Assembly: GCF_003731765.1 (NCBI RefSeq)
Contig: NZ_MOAL01000002.1
Span: 372,001 to 436,000 of the forward strand
Origin: Pseudomonas chlororaphis
GTDB lineage: Bacteria > Pseudomonadota > Gammaproteobacteria > Pseudomonadales > Pseudomonadaceae
Direction of reading: 5' to 3'
DNA length: 64,000 bases
In this document: positions 57,718 to 64,000 of the stretch, in pieces
Layout: each line of letters starts with the position of its first letter
Numbering within the stretch: position 1 is the stretch's first letter
The notes under the pieces: model-generated
What the model was told of the DNA's origin: nothing
The model's database searches: none
The model's input: only the letters and a program-made list of their open reading frames with translations
Translations under genes and position numbers: made by a program

Positions 57718-59328
57718 ATGGCCACCCCATCCCTGACTGCCGCCACCTCCCGCCCCGAGACACGCCCCTCACTGGATAAAAAACCTGGCCCCTTCACCCT
57801 TGTGGTGTTCTTTGCCGTGCTGGCCATGGGGTTGTTGTTCACCGCCTACAGCCTGGTGCACGACATGCACGAACTGGGCACCACGGTCACCACCTGGACG
57901 CCCTTCCTGTTGCTGGGCGTGGCGCTGCTGATTGCCCTGGGCTTTGAGTTCGTCAACGGCTTCCACGACACCGCCAATGCCGTGGCCACGGTGATCTACA
58001 CCCATTCGCTGCCGCCGCACTTCGCGGTGGTCTGGTCGGGTTTCTTCAATTTCCTCGGGGTCTTGCTGTCCAGCGGCGCGGTGGCCTTCGGCATCATTGC
58101 CCTGTTGCCCGTGGAGCTGATTTTGCAGGTGGGCTCATCGGCCGGTTTCGCCATGATCTTCGCCCTGCTGATCGCCGCCATCTTGTGGAACCTCGGCACC
58201 TGGTGGCTGGGGCTGCCGGCCTCGTCGTCCCACACCCTGATCGGCTCGATCATCGGCGTCGGCGTGGCCAATGCCCTGATGCACGGCCGTGACGGTACCA
58301 GCGGCGTGGACTGGAGCCAGGCCACCAAGGTCGGCTACGCCCTGCTGTTCTCGCCCTTGATCGGCTTCGTCTTCGCCGCCCTGCTGCTGTTGGCCCTGCG
58401 CCTGTTCGTGAAGAACCGTGCGTTGTACAAGGCCCCCAAAGGCAATACCCCGCCGCCGTGGTGGATTCGCGGCATGTTGATCCTGACCTGCACCGGGGTG
58501 TCGTTCGCCCACGGTTCCAACGATGGGCAAAAAGGCATGGGCCTGATCATGCTGATTCTGGTGGGCACCCTGCCGATGGCCTATGCGCTGAACCGCACCA
58601 TGCCGGCAGACCAGGCCCTGCAGTTCGCCGCTGTGGCCGAAGTCACCCAGCAGGCCCTGGTGAAAAGCGCACCGCAACCGGCACCGGCCGACCCGCGCCC
58701 CGTGCTCTCCGAATACGTGCGCAGCAAACAGGCCAGCCCCGAACTGATCCCGGCCCTGGCCGCCCTGGCCGGCTCCATCGGCAGTGAGGTCAAGGGTTAC
58801 GGCTCGCTGTCCAAGGTGCCCGCCGAAGCCATGGGCAACGTGCGCAACGACATGTACCTGACCAGCGAAACCATTCGCCTGATGGACAAAAACGCGGTGG
58901 GCAATTTCGACGCCGACACCCAGGGCAAGCTGCAACTGTTCAAGCAGCAGATCGACAACGCCACACGCTTTATTCCGTTGTGGGTGAAGATCGCCGTGGC
59001 CATCGCCCTGGGCCTGGGCACCATGGTCGGCTGGAAACGCATCGTGGTGACCGTCGGCGAGAAGATCGGCAAGACCCACCTGACCTACGCCCAGGGTGCC
59101 TCGGCAGAAACCGTGGCCATGCTGACCATTGGCGCGGCGGACATGTTCGGCCTGCCGGTATCGACCACCCACGTCTTGTCCTCGGGGGTGGCCGGAACCA
59201 TGGTGGCCAATGGCGGCGGGTTGCAGATGCGCACCATCCGCAACCTGGCCATGGCCTGGGTCCTGACCTTGCCGGCGGCGATCCTGCTGTCGGGCAGCCT
59301 GTACTGGCTGTTCACCCAACTGTTCTGA
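57718..59328 (+). CDS. Low-affinity inorganic phosphate transporter, Pit family
   Basis: 536 residues, about ten membrane helices. Both family repeats are visible: GFEFVNGFHDTANAVATVIYT near residue 80 with GTWWLGLPASSSHTLIGSIIG, and GVSFAHGSNDGQKGMGL near 262 with GAADMFGLPVSTTHVLSSGVAGTMVANGGG near 480. A long cytoplasmic loop (about 300-420) separates the halves, as in PitA. Takes up metal-phosphate with protons. The likely promoter lies in the 148 bases after the REP pair. Confidence 0.94.
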   Translation: MATPSLTAATSRPETRPSLDKKPGPFTLVVFFAVLAMGLLFTAYSLVHDMHELGTTVTTWTPFLLLGVALLIALGFEFVNGFHDTANAVATVIYTHSLPPHFAVVWSGFFNFLGVLLSSGAVAFGIIALLPVELILQVGSSAGFAMIFALLIAAILWNLGTWWLGLPASSSHTLIGSIIGVGVANALMHGRDGTSGVDWSQATKVGYALLFSPLIGFVFAALLLLALRLFVKNRALYKAPKGNTPPPWWIRGMLILTCTGVSFAHGSNDGQKGMGLIMLILVGTLPMAYALNRTMPADQALQFAAVAEVTQQALVKSAPQPAPADPRPVLSEYVRSKQASPELIPALAALAGSIGSEVKGYGSLSKVPAEAMGNVRNDMYLTSETIRLMDKNAVGNFDADTQGKLQLFKQQIDNATRFIPLWVKIAVAIALGLGTMVGWKRIVVTVGEKIGKTHLTYAQGASAETVAMLTIGAADMFGLPVSTTHVLSSGVAGTMVANGGGLQMRTIRNLAMAWVLTLPAAILLSGSLYWLFTQLF

Positions 59329-59336
59329 TCAGCGCC

Positions 59337-59375
59337 CGCTTGCCCGCCGCCCTGTCAGCCGACGGCGGGCAAGCG
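59337..59375. terminator. Hairpin shared by convergent pit and the NCS1 permease gene
   Basis: CGCTTGCCCGCCG (59337-59349) and CGGCGGGCAAGCG (59363-59375) pair perfectly. The permease stop codon lies in the loop. No T run on either side, so termination efficiency is unsure. Confidence 0.55.
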
Positions 59376-60677
59376 GCCCCGCAAGCGACTGGCCAGCCCG
59401 GCCTGCAAGGCAAACGCCAGGACCCCGGTCAGCGGCGCCGAGAAACTGGCCAGGCCGCCCCCCGCCCACATCAGCATCAGCCCCAGGGCCGTGCCGCCGA
59501 ACCAGGCTGTCAGCCCCACCGGGTTGAAGGCCGCCACGCGATCAATCGCCGCCACGTCCGTACGCCCCAACAGAATCTGCGCCAGGGCCACGCCGACCCA
59601 GGCCACGACAAAGATCCCCTGATAGGCCAGGGCCTTGAGCAGGTAGGCGAACACATCCGCCAGCATCAGGCCGTAGACAATGATCCCCACCGCCACCGCC
59701 CACATCAGGTAGGAGCCGCGCAGACCGAAACGACCGAAGAACGCCTGCATGTTCAAGGTCGCCAGGTAGTAGTTGGCGGTGTTGATCCGGGTTTGCGTGG
59801 CCCAGACGAACAACAGCCCCCAGAGCCCCATCAACTGCAAGATCGCCATCACCACCGAGACTTCATTGAGCGCGCCTTCATGGGGAATGCTGCTCACCAG
59901 GTAGATTCCCGCCGCGCCGTTGAGCAAAAAAGTCACCGCGTAGAACGGCATGCCGAAGTTCCAGCGACCGTGATAAGCGGCGTCTGCCGGCTTGCCGAAA
60001 CGTGCGTAGTCGAAGGTGAACAGCATCAGGATCCACACCCCCATGTAGGCCACGAAGCAGTCCCACCAGCCCGTGCTACTGGGATTGGCCGGGCCGAAAT
60101 CCAGCCATTGCGGCTGGTAGCCATAACGGCTGATGGACAGGCCCACGGCGAACAGCAAGCCACCCAGATACACCGGCAACAGCACACCGTTGAGCTTGTC
60201 CAGCCAGTGCTGCACGCTGCCCAGGATCAGCGGCACGCTGTACAGCACCACCACCAGCGCCGCCAGCGGATACTGCAGTTGCGGGTATAGGTGGTTGAGG
60301 GCCACGGCGATCACCGAACCTTCGAACACCGCGTAATAGATCGCCGTGGAGAAGAAAATCAAGGTCGCCAGGCAGGCCCCGGTGCTGCCAAACAACAACC
60401 GTGAAAACAGCGCCACCGAGAGCCCGCTGCGCATGGCGAAGCGGCTGAGCACAGTGTTCCCCAGGCCATAACTGAGCACCGACAGGAGCATGCCGATCAG
60501 TGCATTGCGGGTGCCGTAAGACAGGGCCAGGGAAGCGCCGACGACGATGTAGAACATCGCGCTGCACACCGCCCACCAGGCCATGGTCAGGGACAGTCGC
60601 CCCATGCGCGCCTCACTGGGCACGGCAACGCTGGTCGGGTCCTGCCCGGTTTGATTCGATTGCGATAAAGCTGCCAT
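59355..60677 (-). CDS. NCS1-family permease (cytosine/purine/hydantoin type)
   Basis: 440 residues from the ATG at 60677 (MAALSQSNQTG). About twelve membrane helices; SYGTRNALIGMLLSVLSYGLGNTVLSRFAMRSGLSVALFSRLLFG in two parts and the substrate-site region WWDCFVAYMGVWILMLFTFDYARF are typical of CodB-like NCS1 carriers. Last gene of the biotin carboxylase-PxpB-PxpC operon (111-base gap), so its substrate is probably the cyclic amide opened by those enzymes, such as 5-oxoproline or a hydantoin-like compound. Confidence 0.88.
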   Translation of the reverse strand: MAALSQSNQTGQDPTSVAVPSEARMGRLSLTMAWWAVCSAMFYIVVGASLALSYGTRNALIGMLLSVLSYGLGNTVLSRFAMRSGLSVALFSRLLFGSTGACLATLIFFSTAIYYAVFEGSVIAVALNHLYPQLQYPLAALVVVLYSVPLILGSVQHWLDKLNGVLLPVYLGGLLFAVGLSISRYGYQPQWLDFGPANPSSTGWWDCFVAYMGVWILMLFTFDYARFGKPADAAYHGRWNFGMPFYAVTFLLNGAAGIYLVSSIPHEGALNEVSVVMAILQLMGLWGLLFVWATQTRINTANYYLATLNMQAFFGRFGLRGSYLMWAVAVGIIVYGLMLADVFAYLLKALAYQGIFVVAWVGVALAQILLGRTDVAAIDRVAAFNPVGLTAWFGGTALGLMLMWAGGGLASFSAPLTGVLAFALQAGLASRLRGRLPAVG

Positions 60678-60788
60678 TGGCGTGAACTCCAGAACCAATC
60701 AAGGGTTGAAGCGCGGGCAGCCGTCACCGCACCGAAGTGCGGCGTTGGCGTACCTTTTGGCATGGCCCGCGCGATGCGGCGGGCAGAG

Positions 60789-61763
60789 TCAGGAAGGGAA
60801 GAGCTTGTTCAGACAGCTGAGCTTTTTCTTATAGGAGCGCCGGGCTTCCAGCGCTTCTTCGAGGGTCACCGCCACAAAGCGGGCCTTCTGGTTGGGCTGC
60901 ATCTGGCCGATCAGGTCGAGGTCGGCACTGATCACCGTGCCGATCATGGCGTAGCCGCCACCGGACACCGCATCCCGGTGCAGGACAATGGGTTCAAGCC
61001 CTGCCGGCACCTGGATCGAACCGATGGGGTAGCAACTGTCGACGATGTTCGACGGATCGGAACCCGCGCCGAACGGCTGCTCCCGGGGCTGGAAGCTCAA
61101 GGCGCTGCCGCCCTTGAAGCGATAGCCGATGCGGTCGGCTTCCGAACCCACGGTCCAGGGTTCGGCGAAGAAGCTGACCTTGGCCGCGTCGCTCAAGCGT
61201 TCGTAGTACAGGCCCGGCACTACCCGCAGGGTGATTTCGCCCCCAAGGGATTGGCGCAGCGCCATGGGCAAACTGGCACCGGGACGGCTTTTGCCGCTGG
61301 CGACACCCACCGGCAGCTCATCCCCAGCCGCCAAACGCCGCCCCTGAAAACCGCCCAGGGCGCCCAAGGCATAGGTCGAGCGACTGCCCAACACCAGCGG
61401 CACATCGATGCCACCGGCCACCGCCAGGTACGCTCGGGCCCCAGCCTTGGGAAAGTCGAAGCGCAGCACTTGCCCGGCCTTGACCGCAAAGGCGGTGTCC
61501 AGGTGCATGTCCACACCATCGAGTTTGGGCGTCATATGGGCGCCGCAAACCGCCACCAGGGCATCGGCGCTGAACGCAAGCTCCGGCCCGAGCAGCGTGC
61601 ACTCCAGCCCGGCCGCTCCTGCCGGGTTGCCCACCAACTGGTTGGCCGCGCTCAGGGCGTACTGGTCCAAGGCGCCAGACGGCGGAATCCCCAGGTGATA
61701 GAAACCTTCGCGCCCCAGGTCCTGCACCGATGTGGCGAGGCCCGGTTTGATGACCTTGATCAT
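60789..61763 (-). CDS. pxpC: 5-oxoprolinase subunit C (PxpC/KipA, AHS2 domain)
   Basis: 324 residues, biotin-dependent carboxyltransferase AHS2 family: MIKVIKPGLATSVQDLGREGFYHLGIPPSGALDQYAL at the start in the usual form, AYLAVAGGIDVPLVLGSRST, and the C-terminal VSGGGYAMIGTVISADLDLIGQMQPNQKARF. With PxpB it phosphorylates and opens 5-oxoproline, together with PxpA. Overlaps the pxpB stop by four bases. Confidence 0.9.
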   Translation of the reverse strand: MIKVIKPGLATSVQDLGREGFYHLGIPPSGALDQYALSAANQLVGNPAGAAGLECTLLGPELAFSADALVAVCGAHMTPKLDGVDMHLDTAFAVKAGQVLRFDFPKAGARAYLAVAGGIDVPLVLGSRSTYALGALGGFQGRRLAAGDELPVGVASGKSRPGASLPMALRQSLGGEITLRVVPGLYYERLSDAAKVSFFAEPWTVGSEADRIGYRFKGGSALSFQPREQPFGAGSDPSNIVDSCYPIGSIQVPAGLEPIVLHRDAVSGGGYAMIGTVISADLDLIGQMQPNQKARFVAVTLEEALEARRSYKKKLSCLNKLFPS

Positions 61764-62632
61764 GCCAGCACCTCCTGCAGCGACTTGGGATAGCCGACCG
61801 GGTCGGCAATGAACGCATCCAGGGAAAACTCCACCTCGCGAATACGCAGGTCAAAGCGCCCGGCCTCGACTTCGGCCACCGCCTGGTCGTAAGCCTCGCG
61901 GTCGATGGGCTTGAACTGCACGATGTCCCCCGGGCGGAAGAACACCATGTGCGCCTTGAGGTAAGCCAGTTGCTGCTGCGGGTCGTAGATAGGGGCCGGG
62001 GTGACGCCGAACATCTGGTAGCCGCCGGCACCGCGCACCGAGTAGATGCAGCCGAAACAGCCGCCATGACCCAGGGTCAGTTTTGGCGTATCGGTGCGCG
62101 GCCGCAGGTACTTGGGCACCTGCAACTGCCGCTCACGCTCAACCATCTGGAACATGAACGGCAGCCCGGCAACAAACCCCACCATGGAGACGAACCAGGG
62201 CGCACCGCTGTGGGCGGCGATAAAGGCATCGACGTCCGCCAGACCGTTGATCCGCGCTGCGTACTCCAGGTCCGTGGCGCTGGGGTCCTGATGCCGGTCA
62301 CGAAAGCGCATCAGGGTTTCATGGGTCCAGGGGTCGTTGTAGAGCACTGGAATTTCGATGATCCGGGTGTGCAGGCTGCGCTCGGCCACCGCTCCGGCCT
62401 CGGCCTGCTGCACCGCCTCCAGCAGGGTGTGCGGGGCGATGCGGTCCGGGTCGAAGCGGATCTGGAACGAGGCATTGGCCAGGCACACATCCAGTACCCC
62501 ATCCAATTCCAGGCGCTCCACGGCGCGGGTCACCGCCATGCCCTTGAAGAAGGCTTCCAGGGACATGCTGTCGCTGACTTCGGCGAACAGGTGCTCGTCG
62601 GCACCAAAGCTGTAGCGGATCGGCTGGCTCAT
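61760..62632 (-). CDS. pxpB: 5-oxoprolinase subunit B (PxpB/KipI, AHS1 domain)
   Basis: 290 residues, AHS1 family: IRYSFGADEHLFAEVSDSM, IPVLYNDPWTHETL (normally the PVCYGGEFGPDL-type segment), VGFVAGLPFMF, GHGGCFGCIYSVRGAGGYQMFG near the C-terminal part. Longer than typical KipI (about 220-240) because of an insertion around 75-150. Overlaps the biotin carboxylase gene by four bases and pxpC by four, so all three are coupled. Confidence 0.88.
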   Translation of the reverse strand: MSQPIRYSFGADEHLFAEVSDSMSLEAFFKGMAVTRAVERLELDGVLDVCLANASFQIRFDPDRIAPHTLLEAVQQAEAGAVAERSLHTRIIEIPVLYNDPWTHETLMRFRDRHQDPSATDLEYAARINGLADVDAFIAAHSGAPWFVSMVGFVAGLPFMFQMVERERQLQVPKYLRPRTDTPKLTLGHGGCFGCIYSVRGAGGYQMFGVTPAPIYDPQQQLAYLKAHMVFFRPGDIVQFKPIDREAYDQAVAEVEAGRFDLRIREVEFSLDAFIADPVGYPKSLQEVLA

Positions 62633-64000
62633 GCGACACCTCCGGCGCGGCGCTCGGCCAGCCAGGTTTCCAGGGTTCCCGTGTGAAAATCGGCCTGCTG
62701 CAGCCAGGGTTCGGCCAGCAGTTCACGGTGCAGCGACAAGGTACTGGCCATGCCGGTCAAGGTGGTGTGTTCCACGGCCAGCCGCGCCCGGGCCAGGGCC
62801 TCGCCGCGGTCACGCCCGTGGACGATCAGCTTGGCCAACAGCGAGTCGTAATAAGGTGGCACAACATAGCCCGGGTACAAGTGACTATCGACCCGCACTC
62901 CCGCCCCTTCCGGCCAGATCAACTGCTCGACCTTGCCCGGGCTGGGAAAGAAATCCCGCGCCGGGTCTTCGGCATTCAAGCGCATCTGCAAGGCCGCGCC
63001 ATTGAGTTGGATATCGCTCTGGCGCCAACCCAGGGGCTCGCCCCCGGCAATGCGCAACATGGCCTGGACCAGATCGATGCCGGTGATCAGTTCGCTGATG
63101 GGGTGCTCCACCTGAATCCGCGTGTTCATCTCGATAAAGAAAAACTCGCCGGTGCTGTCGTCGTAGAGGTATTCCAGGGTGCCGGCGCCCTGGTAGCCCA
63201 AAGCTTCGGTGAGGCGCACGGCGCTGCTGCACAATTGCTCACGCTGCTCGGCGCTGAGCACCGGCGACGGTGCTTCTTCGAAGATTTTCTGCCGCCGCCG
63301 TTGCAGCGAGCACTCGCGCTCGAACAGGTGCACTGCGTGTTTACCATCGCCCAACACCTGGACTTCGATGTGCCGCGCACGGCCAATGAAACGCTCCAGG
63401 TACACCGCGCCATTGCCGAAAGCCGTCTGGGCTTCCCGTTGCGCCCGAGGGAATTCCTCGGCCAACTGCGCCGCATCCTGAGCCAGGCGAATCCCCCGCC
63501 CGCCACCGCCGGCACTGGCTTTGATCAACAGCGGAAAACCCACGCTTTCAGCGGCCTTGAGCGCGGCGTCCAGGTCGAAGAGTTCACCCGGGGAGCCCGG
63601 TACCACCGGCACTCCCGCCGCCTGCGCGGTGCGCCGGGCTTCAGCCTTGTCGCCCATGCGGCGGATGGTCTCGGCACTGGGCCCGACGAAGATTGCTCCG
63701 GCCTTGACCACCGCCTCGGCGAAGTCGGCGTTCTCGGAAAGAAAGCCATAGCCCGGATGCACCGCATTGGCACCGCTGGCCTGCAAGGCACCGAGCAGGG
63801 CCTGGACATTCAGGTAGCTCTTGTCGGCCCGCGCCGGGCCAATGATCTGCACGTCATCGGCCATGCGTGCGGCCATGGAATCGGCATCCGCCTCGCTGCA
63901 AGCGGCAACGGTAGGAATCCCCAGGGCCTTGGCCGCGCGAATGATGCGCACGGCAATCTCGCCACGGTTGGCCACCAGTAATTTGTTAATTGATCCAGTC
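62629..64000 (-). CDS. Biotin carboxylase subunit, AccC-like (5' end outside window)
   Basis: The frame stays open to the window edge: before the GTG at 63975 one reads INKLLVANRGEIAVRII, the usual N-terminus, so the true start is just outside. ATP-grasp landmarks: LIKASAGGGGRGIRLAQDA, EVQVLGDGKHAVHLFERECS, FIEMNTRIQVEHPISELITGIDLV. It carboxylates biotin on a carrier protein, probably encoded upstream beyond the window. Linked by four-base overlap to pxpB, it probably belongs to a split urea carboxylase- or oxoprolinase-like complex rather than to fatty acid synthesis. Confidence 0.9.
   Translation of the reverse strand, partial: TGSINKLLVANRGEIAVRIIRAAKALGIPTVAACSEADADSMAARMADDVQIIGPARADKSYLNVQALLGALQASGANAVHPGYGFLSENADFAEAVVKAGAIFVGPSAETIRRMGDKAEARRTAQAAGVPVVPGSPGELFDLDAALKAAESVGFPLLIKASAGGGGRGIRLAQDAAQLAEEFPRAQREAQTAFGNGAVYLERFIGRARHIEVQVLGDGKHAVHLFERECSLQRRRQKIFEEAPSPVLSAEQREQLCSSAVRLTEALGYQGAGTLEYLYDDSTGEFFFIEMNTRIQVEHPISELITGIDLVQAMLRIAGGEPLGWRQSDIQLNGAALQMRLNAEDPARDFFPSPGKVEQLIWPEGAGVRVDSHLYPGYVVPPYYDSLLAKLIVHGRDRGEALARARLAVEHTTLTGMASTLSLHRELLAEPWLQQADFHTGTLETWLAERRAGGVA

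Overview
The window looks like chromosomal core DNA of a fluorescent Pseudomonas (P. fluorescens group). The evidence is gene content, an aot-argR-aru-alaS-lysC-rsmA-mgtE order that I recall as matching P. aeruginosa, Pseudomonas markers (AmrZ, RsmA, DUF2790, BdlA-like protein), GC-rich codon use and scattered REP palindromes. I see no insertion sequence, prophage, rRNA operon or CRISPR array. The genes at both window edges are cut.

Layout. 0-5.3 kb: end of a response regulator, then a tightly packed cassette of a TPR-like protein, a PcfJ-like protein and a DUF1266 protein, none with an assigned function. 5.6-8.3 kb: a small c-type cytochrome, tRNA-Arg, two small secreted or membrane proteins, phnN and the biofilm/motility regulator amrZ. 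8.4-15.2 kb (minus strand): alaS, lysC, rsmA, three tRNAs and mgtE. 15.3-17.3 kb: threonine aldolase, and a type II lumazine synthase behind an FMN riboswitch. 17.4-30.8 kb (minus strand): the complete arginine system. aotJ-Q-M-O-P take up arginine/ornithine, argR is the regulator, and aruC-F-G-D-B-(small ORF)-E form the arginine succinyltransferase pathway. Perfect matches to the ArgR half-site pattern lie before aotJ and aruC, and an intrinsic terminator separates aruC from aruF. 31.4-36 kb: acsA, a DUF2790 protein and nrdB without nrdA.

36-57.5 kb is a more variable stretch of mostly single genes and divergent regulator-target pairs: a zinc-ribbon-like orphan, a DUF3298-like protein, a TauE/SafE exporter with an AraC regulator, a metallo-hydrolase with a TetR regulator around a perfect palindrome, a MASE2 diguanylate cyclase, a BdlA-like sensor, a LysR regulator opposite an amidotransferase-like gene, an Fe-S photolyase, glpQ, a sterol desaturase-like protein, PepSY, FlxA-like, a chemoreceptor and a CorA/ZntB transporter. 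57.7-64 kb: a Pit phosphate transporter, then a minus-strand operon of biotin carboxylase, PxpB, PxpC and an NCS1 permease, probably for uptake and ATP-dependent opening of a cyclic amide such as 5-oxoproline.

The best candidates for something undescribed are the TPR/PcfJ/DUF1266 cassette, the orphan at 36.4 kb, the His/Cys-tailed small protein inside the aru operon, and the amidotransferase-like protein whose catalytic His is replaced by Gln. All functional calls come from reading the translated sequence and remembered family knowledge; no database search was possible.
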